DNA of 64,000 bases from Moritella sp. Urea-trap-13 (GTDB lineage Bacteria > Pseudomonadota > Gammaproteobacteria > Enterobacterales > Moritellaceae). The stretch covers positions 310,001 to 374,000 of the forward strand of contig NZ_PJCA01000001.1 of NCBI RefSeq assembly GCF_002836355.1, given 5' to 3'. Both the position numbers and the translations under genes were made by a program. Positions 49,425 through 58,657 of the stretch are shown one piece after another (position 1 is the first letter of the stretch; the number at the start of each line of letters is the position of its first letter). A model generated the notes under the pieces. That model was not told the origin of the DNA. It saw only the letters and a program-made list of their open reading frames with translations, and did not search any database.

Positions 49425-50273
49425 ATGAGTATGCTCGAAAAAATTATCCAAAATTTAGAAATATTCAGTAAATCTGAAAAAAAGGTTGCTGATGTTATTC
49501 TAGAATCTCCGCAATCTGCAATTCATTCAAGTATTGCAACGCTTGCCAAAGTGGCTGATGTAAGTGAACCGACAGTAAACCGTTTTTGCCGTCGTTTAGA
49601 TACCAAAGGTTACCCTGATTTTAAATTGCATCTCGCACAAAGCTTAGCTAACGGTACCCCATACGTAAACAGAAACGTAGAGGCCAACGACGGTCCAGAA
49701 GTGTATACACAAAAGATCTTTGAAACGACAATCGCTCACTTAGATTCAGCAAAAAATAGCTTGGATCCAGAAGTCATTAATAAAGCCGTTGATCTGCTGA
49801 TTCAATCAAAACAAATTTCGTTCTTTGGTTTAGGTGCTTCCGCATCCGTTGCCCGTGACGCTGAAAATAAATTTTTCCGCTTTAACGTACCGGTTATTTG
49901 TTTTGATGACATTATGATGCAGCGCATGAGCGTGATAAACAGCACTGAAGATTCAGTGGTGGTATTGTTCTCACACACAGGCCGTACTAAGAGTATGGTA
50001 GACGTGGCTAAACTAGCACGAGAAAATGATGCTATCGTTATCGGTATCACGGCTCAAGACTCTCCGTTAGCAGAATATTCGAATTTAGTTATCTCACTGG
50101 ATGTACTCGAAGATACTGACGTGTACATGCCAATGGCATCACGTGTCGCGCAATTAGTACTGGTCGATGTACTTGCGACTGGTTTCACATTACGCCGCGG
50201 AGAGAAATTCCGTGAGAACTTGAAAAAAGTGAAGTCAGCGATTAAAGATTCGCGCTTTAATAAAATAGATTAA
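49425..50273 (+). CDS. hexR: HexR, RpiR-family regulator of central carbon metabolism
   Basis: HexR represses or activates glycolytic and Entner-Doudoroff genes and senses 2-keto-3-deoxy-6-phosphogluconate through its sugar-isomerase domain. The 282-residue protein has an N-terminal HTH_6 domain (VADVSEPTVNRFCRRLDTKGY, split around 43-63) and a C-terminal SIS domain with FFGLGASASVARDAENK and LFSHTGRTKSMV. AGGA precedes ATG 49425. It is followed by pykA, which carries a HexR box. Confidence 0.93.
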   Translation: MSMLEKIIQNLEIFSKSEKKVADVILESPQSAIHSSIATLAKVADVSEPTVNRFCRRLDTKGYPDFKLHLAQSLANGTPYVNRNVEANDGPEVYTQKIFETTIAHLDSAKNSLDPEVINKAVDLLIQSKQISFFGLGASASVARDAENKFFRFNVPVICFDDIMMQRMSVINSTEDSVVVLFSHTGRTKSMVDVAKLARENDAIVIGITAQDSPLAEYSNLVISLDVLEDTDVYMPMASRVAQLVLVDVLATGFTLRRGEKFRENLKKVKSAIKDSRFNKID

Positions 50274-50279
50274 TCTAAT

Positions 50280-50307
50280 AATGGCCGCTGATATGTGGCC
50301 ATTTTTG
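50280..50307 (+). terminator. Terminator after hexR
   Basis: AATGGCC (50280-50286) pairs with GGCCATT (50297-50303) and is followed by a T run, seven bases beyond the hexR stop. Confidence 0.87.
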
Positions 50308-50396
50308 TATCCCGCTATCACTACTTTTATTTATTGTTGTCACAAAGCGGTCATCAAGTGTTTGCATACTAATACCCTTTAAACCCCTTTGTCGAC

Positions 50397-50411
50397 AGTA
50401 TTTAAATTACA
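50397..50411 (+). promoter_or_regulatory. HexR operator upstream of pykA
   Basis: The 15-mer AGTATTTAAATTACA agrees with the HexR consensus TGTAATTAAATTACA at 13 of 15 positions. It lies 42 bases upstream of the pykA start and next to hexR itself. Confidence 0.75.
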
Positions 50412-50452
50412 TACTATACAATCAATCATCTCATAATTCATATGGAGTCATT

Positions 50453-51889
50453 ATGTTACGTCGTACTAAAATTGTAACCACTTTAGGTCCAGCAACAGAT
50501 CGTGATAATAACCTAGAAAAAATTATTCTTGCTGGTGCCAATATGGTACGTATGAATTTTTCTCACGGCAATGCCGAAGACCATATTAAACGTGCCGAAG
50601 ACGTACGTGCTATCGCTAAAAAACACAATAAACACGTAGCAATTTTAGGTGACTTACAAGGTCCTAAAATCCGCGTATCTAAATTTACAGACGGTAAGAT
50701 CCAATTAAACCTCGGTGATAAATTTTGCCTAGATGCAACATTCGATAAAACAGCTGGCAATCAAACATGTGTGAGCATTGACTACCCAGAGCTAGCAAGT
50801 GATGTATTCGCTGGTGATGTGCTGCTACTTGACGATGGTCGCGTACAATTAAAAGTAATCGAAATTAACGGTCAGCAGATCCACACTGAAGTAACAGTGG
50901 CAGGCCCATTATCAAATAATAAAGGCATCAATAAGCAAGGCGGCGGGTTATCTGCTGAGGCGCTTACTGATAAAGACAAAGCCGACATTATTACAGCGGC
51001 TAAAATTGACGTTGATTTTGTTGCGGTCTCTTTCCCACGTAACGGCAGCGATATCAATTATGCGCGTGAACTAGTGCGTGCTGCAGGTTCAAATGCAAAA
51101 ATCTGTGCCAAAGTAGAACGTGCAGAAACAGTTGCAACAAAAGAAACAATGAAAGAAATCATCTTAGCCTCTGATGCAATCATGGTTGCTCGTGGTGACT
51201 TAGGGGTTGAAATTGGTGATGCAGCATTGGTTGGTGTACAAAAATCATTGATCAACTTATCACGTAAATATAACCGTGTAGTGATCACTGCAACACAAAT
51301 GATGGAATCAATGATCACCAGCCCAATGCCAACCCGTGCCGAAGTAATGGACGTGGCAAATGCGGTACTTGATGGTACAGATGCTGTAATGCTGTCTGCA
51401 GAGACTGCTGCGGGTGACTTCCCAGTAGAGACGGTTAAAGCTATGGCTGAAGTATGTTTAGGCGCAGAAACGCACCCAAGCGTCAATGTATCGAACCACC
51501 GTATTGATTACACATTCGATTCAATTGAAGAAACAATTGCAATGTCGACTATGTATGCAGCCAATCATTTAACAGGCGTAAAAGCGATTGTGGCATTGAG
51601 TGAATCAGGTACCACACCACTATTGATGTCTCGCATCAGTTCAGGCTTACCTATCTTCTCACTATCTCCACATCAGAAGACCCTAAACGCAACTGCATTA
51701 TACCGTGGTGTAACACCATTACAGTTTAATACTGAAGGGTTATCACAAGAGCAAATCGTTGAAGGTACTTACGCTGTACTTAAAGAGACTGGTCAAGTTA
51801 AAGCCGGTGACATCATCTTGCTAACGCTAGGCGATAAAATGGATACCGTTGGTTCAACCAATACCAGCAAGATTCTAACGGTAAAATAA
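50453..51889 (+). CDS. pykA: Pyruvate kinase, PykA type
   Basis: Pyruvate kinase makes pyruvate and ATP from phosphoenolpyruvate. The 478-residue protein matches E. coli PykA more closely than PykF ([20 protein letters not shown] start, [13 protein letters not shown] end). Active-site segments [20 protein letters not shown] and [10 protein letters not shown] are all present. GGAG precedes ATG 50453. A HexR box is upstream and a strong terminator follows. Confidence 0.96.
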   Translation: MLRRTKIVTTLGPATDRDNNLEKIILAGANMVRMNFSHGNAEDHIKRAEDVRAIAKKHNKHVAILGDLQGPKIRVSKFTDGKIQLNLGDKFCLDATFDKTAGNQTCVSIDYPELASDVFAGDVLLLDDGRVQLKVIEINGQQIHTEVTVAGPLSNNKGINKQGGGLSAEALTDKDKADIITAAKIDVDFVAVSFPRNGSDINYARELVRAAGSNAKICAKVERAETVATKETMKEIILASDAIMVARGDLGVEIGDAALVGVQKSLINLSRKYNRVVITATQMMESMITSPMPTRAEVMDVANAVLDGTDAVMLSAETAAGDFPVETVKAMAEVCLGAETHPSVNVSNHRIDYTFDSIEETIAMSTMYAANHLTGVKAIVALSESGTTPLLMSRISSGLPIFSLSPHQKTLNATALYRGVTPLQFNTEGLSQEQIVEGTYAVLKETGQVKAGDIILLTLGDKMDTVGSTNTSKILTVK

Positions 51890-51899
51890 GTCTATTTAT

Positions 51900-51934
51900 C
51901 TACAAGTTAGCGATTTAATTTAGTTAACTTGTAG
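51900..51934. repeat. Inverted repeat just behind pykA
   Basis: CTACAAGTTA (51900-51909) and TAACTTGTAG (51925-51934) are perfect reverse complements separated by 15 bases. It precedes the main terminator by 16 bases and has no T run, so its role is unclear; it may protect the 3' end of the message. Confidence 0.6.
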
Positions 51935-51950
51935 AAAATGAACAGGCATA

Positions 51951-51987
51951 AAAAAACCGAGGTTATTATAAATAGCCTCGGTTTTTT
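51951..51987. terminator. Bidirectional terminator between pykA and fadE
   Basis: AAAAAACCGAGG (51951-51962) pairs perfectly with CCTCGGTTTTTT (51976-51987). T runs on both strands let it serve both convergent genes. Confidence 0.95.
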
Positions 51988-52046
51988 ATTCTTTATTAAA
52001 AATCTAACCCGTAAGCTAGATTTTTAACGTGTTGTTAATCGTTAAA

Positions 52047-54335
52047 TTAAGCAACTTTATCGTTTTTTGTTACTGTCGAAATACCCGCGAACTCTTCTGC
52101 TGTGAATGAGTCAACGTTAATCGCAGCAAAACGTAATGCATCAGCAGCAAGTAGTTCATCCGCTTCAACTTGGGTAATAATACCTTTCTCAACAGCAAGT
52201 GGCGCAGCCACTTTAGCCGCTAGCTTACGTGGCAATGTACCTTTAGATGCAGCAATCGCAATTTTCTTCTCGATTGGCTGTACTTTGTACATAGCTTGGA
52301 ATGCAGATTCCATATCGTAGATAGCTGTGTTGGCATCATTCTCATCACCAACATAACAAAGGTGCGTTAGACGGTCACGCGCTTCACTTGGTTTAAGCAA
52401 TACTTCACAAATTTCTTTTGAAATATCATCCGCAGGCATTTTATAGTTGATGCCGAATGGGAATACCACCGCTTTCAATGTACCGGCGATGCCTTTGTTA
52501 CCGAAGTTTTGGAAGAAACCAGTAAATGCTTTACCAATTTCAAACAAGTTACGTTCGATAGCCCAAGATAACATAGGTAAATCTTCAGCTTGACGACCTT
52601 GCTCTTCAAAATGTTTCAACGTTGCAGATGCAAGATACAAGTTACTTAGTACATCACCTAAACGTGCAGAAATCATCTCACGACGTTTCAAGTCACCACC
52701 AAGTACTAGCATAGAAACGTCAGCACATAATGCTAATGCTTTACTCATACGCGTCAGTTGCTTGTAGTATTTCTTCGTTGGACCAGATACTGGTGCAGAG
52801 TTTAATACACCACCAGTTAGGCCTTGACCTAATGCACCAAAGAAATTTTTAGTTCCAAAGCCGATGTGTTTAAATAACAACTCATCAAATTGCGCTAGGC
52901 CTTCTTTCTCATTTGGATTTGCTGCTGCTTGTAACTCACCCAGTACGTATGGATGACAACGTGTTGCACCTTGACCAAAGATCATTAGGTTACGTGTAAG
53001 GATGTTTGCCCCCTCAACCGTAATTGCAACTGGGATACCCCAATAAGCGTGTGCAAGGTAGTTTTTAGGACCACATTGGATACCACTACCAGCTTGAATA
53101 TCAAGCGCATCATCAATAACTGTACGTGCCATTTCAGTCATGTGATATTTAGAAATCGCCGTTACAATCGCAGGGCTTTGACCTAAGTCTAGGGCACCTG
53201 TAGTGAATTTACGTGCAGCTTCAAGTTGGTAAGTTAAACCACCGATACGTGCTAGAGACTCTTGAACACCTTCAAATTTACCAATTGATAGACCGAACTG
53301 TTTACGCACGAATGAGTAAGCACCCGTCATACGTGCAGCTAGGTGACCACATGCTGTACCAAGTGCAGGTAAAGAAATACCACGGCCAGCAGATAGACAC
53401 TCAACCAGCATACGCCAGCCTTTACCGACCATTGAAGGCCCACCGATAACCCACTCTAGTGGAATGAATACATCATCACCATAAGTAGTACCGTTCATGA
53501 ATGCCAGACCCATTGGGAAATGACGGTCACCCAGTTCAACACCTTCGTGTGAAGTTGGAATTAACGCACACGTAATACCGATATCAACAGTATCACCAAT
53601 TAAGCCATCCGGATCTTGAAGTTTAAATGCCAGACCAAGTACAGTGGCAACTGGTGCTAGAGTAATATAACGCTTGCTCCACGATACGCGGATGCCCAGT
53701 GTTTCTTTACCTTCGAATTGTTCTTTAACAACGCGACCCATGTCTGGAATACCACCAGCATCAGAGCCCGCTTCAGGACCTGTCAGTGCGAAACATGGTA
53801 CTTCAGTACCGTTTGCTAGACCTGGTAACCAACGATCTTTCTCTGCTTGTGTACCGTAATGTGCAAGTAACTCGCCAGGACCCAATGAGTTAGGCACCAT
53901 GACTGTTACCGCTGTAGATAAGCTACGCGTTGCAATCGTGGTTACAATTGTTGAGTTAGCGTAAGCCGAGAATGCTTTACCGCCGTATTCTGTAGGAATG
54001 ATAAGCGCAAAGAAACCATTTGATTTAATGAAATCCCAAACTGGTTTTGGTAAATCACGGTCTTCATGAACAATTTTATAATCATCCAGCATTGCCATTA
54101 ATGTTTTAAGTTCGTTATCAATGAAGCTTTGTTCAGCTTTACTTAACTTCGGTGTTGGGTAGCTAAGCATTTTATTCCAATCAGGGTTACCTGCGAATAA
54201 ATCACCATCCCACCAAACACTACCAGATTCCATTGCTTCCTGCTCTGTTTGCGAAAGCGGTGGCAAGATCTTCTTAAACACTTTAAATAATGGTGCTGTG
54301 ATATTATTTTTTCTAAATTCACTCATTGCGCTCAT
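52047..54335 (-). CDS. fadE: Acyl-CoA dehydrogenase FadE
   Basis: FadE performs the first oxidation of fatty acyl-CoA in beta-oxidation. The protein has 762 residues: a hydrophobic or helical N-terminal extension, the acyl-CoA dehydrogenase core (CFALTGPEAGSDAGG near 195-210 and IQAGSGIQCGP near 420), and the long C-terminal domain (DUF1974) specific to FadE. I chose ATG 54335, preceded by AAAGGAAA; an in-frame ATG at 54359 lies inside the upstream hairpin. psrA is directly upstream on the same strand. Confidence 0.95.
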   Translation of the reverse strand: MSAMSEFRKNNITAPLFKVFKKILPPLSQTEQEAMESGSVWWDGDLFAGNPDWNKMLSYPTPKLSKAEQSFIDNELKTLMAMLDDYKIVHEDRDLPKPVWDFIKSNGFFALIIPTEYGGKAFSAYANSTIVTTIATRSLSTAVTVMVPNSLGPGELLAHYGTQAEKDRWLPGLANGTEVPCFALTGPEAGSDAGGIPDMGRVVKEQFEGKETLGIRVSWSKRYITLAPVATVLGLAFKLQDPDGLIGDTVDIGITCALIPTSHEGVELGDRHFPMGLAFMNGTTYGDDVFIPLEWVIGGPSMVGKGWRMLVECLSAGRGISLPALGTACGHLAARMTGAYSFVRKQFGLSIGKFEGVQESLARIGGLTYQLEAARKFTTGALDLGQSPAIVTAISKYHMTEMARTVIDDALDIQAGSGIQCGPKNYLAHAYWGIPVAITVEGANILTRNLMIFGQGATRCHPYVLGELQAAANPNEKEGLAQFDELLFKHIGFGTKNFFGALGQGLTGGVLNSAPVSGPTKKYYKQLTRMSKALALCADVSMLVLGGDLKRREMISARLGDVLSNLYLASATLKHFEEQGRQAEDLPMLSWAIERNLFEIGKAFTGFFQNFGNKGIAGTLKAVVFPFGINYKMPADDISKEICEVLLKPSEARDRLTHLCYVGDENDANTAIYDMESAFQAMYKVQPIEKKIAIAASKGTLPRKLAAKVAAPLAVEKGIITQVEADELLAADALRFAAINVDSFTAEEFAGISTVTKNDKVA

Positions 54336-54355
54336 AACGATTTCCTTTTGTTTCA

Positions 54356-54389
54356 CCATTTTGATGTTGTACTCACAACATCAAAATGG
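54356..54389. repeat. 15-bp perfect stem-loop between psrA and fadE
   Basis: CCATTTTGATGTTGT (54356-54370) and ACAACATCAAAATGG (54375-54389) are exact reverse complements with a four-base loop. The stem lies wholly in the 65-base gap between psrA and fadE and ends 21 bases before the fadE start. There is no T run behind it on the minus strand, so it does not look like an ordinary terminator. Confidence 0.88.
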
Positions 54390-54400
54390 CTGAATTGCAT

Positions 54401-55048
54401 CTACATGCTTGTAGTTTCAGTTGAGGTATTCATTCCCGATGCCAAATAAGGGATCACTTTACGAATTAGTCCCTCGACATCAATATCTTGATTAAAGTCT
54501 GCTTTAGCAATATCCATTAATGCGCCACTTGAGCCCATGGTAAATACTGCCGTACCCAAGGTGAAATGTAATCGCCAGAATAGTTCTTGCGATGACAACG
54601 TTGGGTTCGCTTTCAATAAAGCCTTAGTTATGTTGGCTAAGACTTCACCGTAATGCGTTGTTGTGTACCAACGTAAATGCCCTTGCTCATCGGTATAGCT
54701 TCGACCAAGCAGTTGCATAAAAATCACGGTACCATTTTTACTTTGTTGCTCTAATGCTAATAGCGGATCAACAAAACTGTTAAACACATCTAATAACGAT
54801 GGCTTTTCAGCTTGTGTGCATAAGGCTGTTAACTTCTCATTCAGTAGGGGCATGAAGAGTTCGAGATGTCGGGCAATAACCGCCTGAATCAATTCTTTCT
54901 TAGAACCAAAATGATAATTAACTGATGCCAAATTCACACTTGCTCGTGTAGTTATCAAGCGTAAAGAAGTATCTGAAAACCCGTGTTCTGCGAACAAGCT
55001 TTCGGCTGCATCTAGAATGCGAGTTTTTGTATCCAACTTACTAACCAT
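54401..55048 (-). CDS. psrA: PsrA-like TetR-family regulator
   Basis: PsrA-type regulators bind long-chain fatty acids or their CoA esters and control beta-oxidation genes. The 215-residue protein has the TetR helix-turn-helix at the N-terminus (LFAEHGFSDTSLRLITTRA, then VNLASVNYHFGSKKELI, residues about 18-55) and a ligand domain. Its place directly in front of fadE and two AAAC-N4-GTTT boxes upstream support the assignment and suggest autoregulation. Confidence 0.87.
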   Translation of the reverse strand: MVSKLDTKTRILDAAESLFAEHGFSDTSLRLITTRASVNLASVNYHFGSKKELIQAVIARHLELFMPLLNEKLTALCTQAEKPSLLDVFNSFVDPLLALEQQSKNGTVIFMQLLGRSYTDEQGHLRWYTTTHYGEVLANITKALLKANPTLSSQELFWRLHFTLGTAVFTMGSSGALMDIAKADFNQDIDVEGLIRKVIPYLASGMNTSTETTSM

Positions 55049-55062
55049 AATTAACCCTTTTT

Positions 55063-55074
55063 AAACGAACGTTT
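55063..55074 (-). promoter_or_regulatory. PsrA-type operator, proximal
   Basis: AAACGAACGTTT matches the PsrA box pattern AAAC-N4-GTTT and lies 15-26 bases upstream of the psrA start. A repressor bound here would block transcript initiation or elongation. Confidence 0.65.
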
Positions 55075-55113
55075 TAAAATTACGTTCTGACGGACTAAAT
55101 GTCAACACAATGT

Positions 55114-55125
55114 AAACAAATGTTT
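55114..55125 (-). promoter_or_regulatory. PsrA-type operator, distal
   Basis: AAACAAATGTTT, followed by G, is a second AAAC-N4-GTTT box 51 bases upstream of the first (same phase within about five helical turns). Two boxes in one control region make chance less likely. Confidence 0.65.
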
Positions 55126-55280
55126 GAAACAAATGTATTGAACTTGCCCTAGTTCGCATTTTTGTACGACTATAAAATTTAAATACCCATTAGTAAGTAG
55201 CTAAAATAAGGGGTTAAAGACAAACACGAGCGCCGATATTTATCTTCTACTCCCTTAAATATAGCACTGTTAAAAATGAA

Positions 55281-55308
55281 TAAAGCGCCAACCTAAGTTG
55301 CCGCTTTA
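55281..55308 (-). terminator. Terminator after fum
   Basis: TAAAGCG/CGCTTTA with inner CAAC/GTTG and one C-C mismatch form a stem with a CTAA loop. On the minus strand it is followed by TTCATTTTT. Confidence 0.75.
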
Positions 55309-55366
55309 TTTATATTTAAACAGTTTTTAAAACACTAACGAATCACTATGTTTTATTTATTTAGCT

Positions 55367-56875
55367 TTATTCATTCAGTTTTATTTTCCAGATAGCTGGA
55401 CCTTCAACATGCGCAGAGACACCGTTGGTATCAACCGCAACTGTCATTGGCATATCAACCACATCAAATTCGTAGATGGCTTCCATACCTAAGTCTGCAA
55501 AAGCAACTACGCGTGACTTCTTAATCGCTTTAGATACTAGGTAAGCAGCGCCACCAACAGCCATCAAATACACTGCCTTATGCTTCTTGATACTTTCAAC
55601 TGTTGCAGGTCCACGTTCCGATTTACCGATCATGCCTAATAAACCCGTCTGTTCTAACATAGTATCGGTAAACTTATCCATACGTGTTGCAGTTGTTGGA
55701 CCAGCAGGGCCTACAACTTCATCACCCACAGCATCGACTGGACCCACGTAATAGATAAAGCGGTTAGTAAAGTCTACGCCTTCTGGCAAACCTTCCCCTC
55801 TATCTAACATGTCTTTAATGCGTTTATGTGCCGCATCACGACCGGTTAGAATTTTACCTGACAAGAGAACAGTTTCGCCTGTTTTCCATTCAAGGATAGA
55901 TTCTGGTTTGATACCATCAACATTAACACGGCGAACACTATCACTAATTTCCCACGTCACTTCTGGCCAATCTTCTAGTTTTGGTACATGCAATTCTGCC
56001 GGACCAGAACCATCAAGCGTAAAGTGAGTATGGCGTGTCGCTGCACAGTTCGGGATCATCACCACAGGTTTTGATGCCGCGTGGGTTGGACAAGATTTGA
56101 TCTTAATATCCAATACCGTCGCCATACCACCTAAGCCTTGCGCGCCAATACCCAGTTTATTTACACGATCAAAAATGTCTAAACGCATTTTCTCATCGGT
56201 AGTTTCAGCGCCACGTTCCATCAGCTCATGAATATCAACCGCTTCCATTAATGACTCTTTTGCCATTACTGCCGCTTTTTCAGCTGTGCCGCCGATGCCT
56301 ATACCTAACATACCCGGTGGACACCAACCTGCACCCATAGTCGGTACGGTTTTTTCAACCCAAGCAGCAACATCATCAGACGGATTTAACATCACCATCT
56401 TACTTTTGTTTTCAGAGCCGCCGCCTTTCGCTGCGATCATCACTTCTACTTTCGCGCCAGGTACCATTTCGACGTGCACAACACCTGGGGTATTGTCTTT
56501 GGTATTTTTACGGGCGCCAGCTGGATCCGCGACAATTGAAGCGCGCAGTGGATTTCCGGCAAAGTTATAAGCACGACGAATACCTTCATCAACCATTTCT
56601 TGTACAGTTTGATCGGTTTCCCACTGCACGTTCATGCCAATTTTAACGAAACAAGTAACGATACCAGTGTCTTGGCAGATTGGACGTTTACCTTCCGCAG
56701 ACATGCGAGAATTAATTAGAATTTGCGCAATCGCATCTTTAGCGGCTTGGCTTTGTTCTGCGTTGTAGGCTTTTTCCATTGCTTGGATAAAATCAAGCGG
56801 ATGGTAATATGAAATGTATTGTAGTGAATCTGCAATACTGTCGATAAAGTCCGCTTTACGGATAACTGTACTCAT
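55367..56875 (-). CDS. Class I fumarate hydratase (iron-sulfur)
   Basis: Class I fumarase hydrates fumarate to malate in the TCA cycle with an oxygen-sensitive [4Fe-4S] cluster. The 502-residue protein has the fused alpha and beta domains of FumA/FumB. Likely cluster cysteines are in RPICQDTGI, GWCPPGMLG and PNCAATRHTHF. The C-terminal part contains VGPAGPTTATRMD. I chose ATG 56875 behind GGGAG; an in-frame TTG lies two codons earlier. It is a single-gene unit. Confidence 0.95.
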   Translation of the reverse strand: MSTVIRKADFIDSIADSLQYISYYHPLDFIQAMEKAYNAEQSQAAKDAIAQILINSRMSAEGKRPICQDTGIVTCFVKIGMNVQWETDQTVQEMVDEGIRRAYNFAGNPLRASIVADPAGARKNTKDNTPGVVHVEMVPGAKVEVMIAAKGGGSENKSKMVMLNPSDDVAAWVEKTVPTMGAGWCPPGMLGIGIGGTAEKAAVMAKESLMEAVDIHELMERGAETTDEKMRLDIFDRVNKLGIGAQGLGGMATVLDIKIKSCPTHAASKPVVMIPNCAATRHTHFTLDGSGPAELHVPKLEDWPEVTWEISDSVRRVNVDGIKPESILEWKTGETVLLSGKILTGRDAAHKRIKDMLDRGEGLPEGVDFTNRFIYYVGPVDAVGDEVVGPAGPTTATRMDKFTDTMLEQTGLLGMIGKSERGPATVESIKKHKAVYLMAVGGAAYLVSKAIKKSRVVAFADLGMEAIYEFDVVDMPMTVAVDTNGVSAHVEGPAIWKIKLNE

Positions 56876-57170
56876 GGTCAACTCCCTTTTGCTTACTCAC
56901 TGTGTTAACTGATTATTATATTTATCATGATTAAGACGCGGTAACGGTCTCAACCTAGTTAACAATAAGATATGTGGTTCTAAATCTACCTCTATCATAC
57001 CTTTGCTGATCGCTTCTCTCCACTAAAAATACGCGAAACCGATACTAAATAACAACAGCGGCACAACTTTATAGCAACACGGTTTTGATTTTCGGCTGCA
57101 TATCGTTCAAGATTAATCGACCTATTTGTGATAATCTGCGCGCATCAAAATTTAGGGATATGCTGTACCA

Positions 57171-58565
57171 ATGAAATCACTTGTAATAAAACCTATTGCC
57201 TTTCCTAGCAACGGCATTCACGCATTTTTTGCCCCGCTAAGTCATGCCCCTTGGTCAATTTTACTCGAGTCAGGATCGGCAGATCACATTGATAGCCGTT
57301 TCCACATTATTGTTGCCGACCCTATCGCAACCATTATTACAGAAGATAAGCAAACCACCATCGAGCAAGCCAGTGGTAAAACCGTCACCAGTGAAGATTC
57401 ATTTTCCGTGTTGCAGCGTCTTAATCAACAACTCATTGGCGAAGTAGCGGCGCATACACTGGATATTGAATTACCTTTCATCGCTGGCGCACTGGGGTAT
57501 TTTGGTTATGACCTTGGCCGTAACATTGAAACCATTGCCAACACGGCCAGTAATGACCTGCACTTCCCTGATATGGCGGTGGGTTTATACGATTGGGCGA
57601 TTGTGGTGGATATTAAATGTCAGCAAGTATGGCAAATCCAATTTAGTGACAATGCCGAGCACGCTTGGCAACAGCGTCATGATTGGTTAGCTGAGAGTGG
57701 CGTGGGTAAAGTATTACCAAACCAAGCCTCCACGTCTGCATTCAAGCTACAAAGCAGCTGGCAGTCAAATATGTCAGAGCAGACATACCATCAAAAATTT
57801 GCCCAGATACAAGACTATTTATACTCTGGTGATTGTTATCAAATTAATTTAGCCCAGCGCTTTAACAATCAATACCAAGGTGATGAATGGCAAGCTTACT
57901 GCACCTTAAGTCAGCATAATAAAACGCCCTTCTCGGCATTTATGCGCCTGGAAAATAAAGCAGTATTGTCTATTTCACCGGAACGTTTTATTCAAGTTAA
58001 AGACGGCAATATTGAAACCAAACCAATTAAAGGCACTCGCCCACGTAGCCAAGATCCGCAAATTGATCAAGCTAACGCACAAGCATTACAAATTGCCGAA
58101 AAAGACCGTGCTGAAAACGTGATGATTGTCGATTTACTGCGTAATGATATTGGTAAAATTGCCGTACCGGGTTCGGTCAGTGTACCGAAACTGTTTGATA
58201 TCGAAAGTTTTCCCGCAGTCCATCATCTGGTCAGCACTATCACTGGTAAGCTACCAGCGGATAAGAATGCGAGTGAATTATTACGAGCCTGTTTCCCAGG
58301 TGGCTCTATCACCGGCGCACCCAAGGTGCGTGCAATGCAAATAATTGAAGAACTAGAACCACATCGCCGCTCACTTTATTGCGGTAGCATAGGTTATCTT
58401 TCTGCACATGGGCATATGGATACCAGTATTACTATCCGCACATTATTGTGTGATAGCGGTGAAATATACTGTTGGGCTGGCGGTGGTATTGTTGCCGACT
58501 CTGTCGTCGAAGAGGAATATCAAGAAACATTTGATAAATTAGGTAAAATATTACCTATACTTTAA
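57171..58565 (+). CDS. pabB: Aminodeoxychorismate synthase component I
   Basis: PabB makes 4-amino-4-deoxychorismate from chorismate and ammonia for folate synthesis. The 464-residue protein has the chorismate-binding domain with QINLAQRF, the PabB-typical KPIKGTRPRS (about 284-293), RAENVMIVDLLRND and PGGSITGAPKVRAMQII. KPIKGT with lysine distinguishes it from anthranilate synthase. The glutaminase partner (pabA) is not in this window. nudL follows after 92 bases, as in several gammaproteobacteria. Confidence 0.94.
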   Translation: MKSLVIKPIAFPSNGIHAFFAPLSHAPWSILLESGSADHIDSRFHIIVADPIATIITEDKQTTIEQASGKTVTSEDSFSVLQRLNQQLIGEVAAHTLDIELPFIAGALGYFGYDLGRNIETIANTASNDLHFPDMAVGLYDWAIVVDIKCQQVWQIQFSDNAEHAWQQRHDWLAESGVGKVLPNQASTSAFKLQSSWQSNMSEQTYHQKFAQIQDYLYSGDCYQINLAQRFNNQYQGDEWQAYCTLSQHNKTPFSAFMRLENKAVLSISPERFIQVKDGNIETKPIKGTRPRSQDPQIDQANAQALQIAEKDRAENVMIVDLLRNDIGKIAVPGSVSVPKLFDIESFPAVHHLVSTITGKLPADKNASELLRACFPGGSITGAPKVRAMQIIEELEPHRRSLYCGSIGYLSAHGHMDTSITIRTLLCDSGEIYCWAGGGIVADSVVEEEYQETFDKLGKILPIL

Positions 58566-58657
58566 ATTAGTCATCCAGTATTTTAGCTAATAAGCATCAT
58601 AAATCAGTGCATGAGCTAGATTACACTGGTTCAACATAACAAGTTGCAGGGACGCAT

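Larger units (their letters stand above)
55049..55366. other. Intergenic region between fum and psrA
   Basis: A 318-base AT-rich region. The psrA side holds two PsrA-type boxes within 80 bases of the start. The fum side holds the fum terminator at 55281-55308. The middle shows no gene. Confidence 0.7.
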
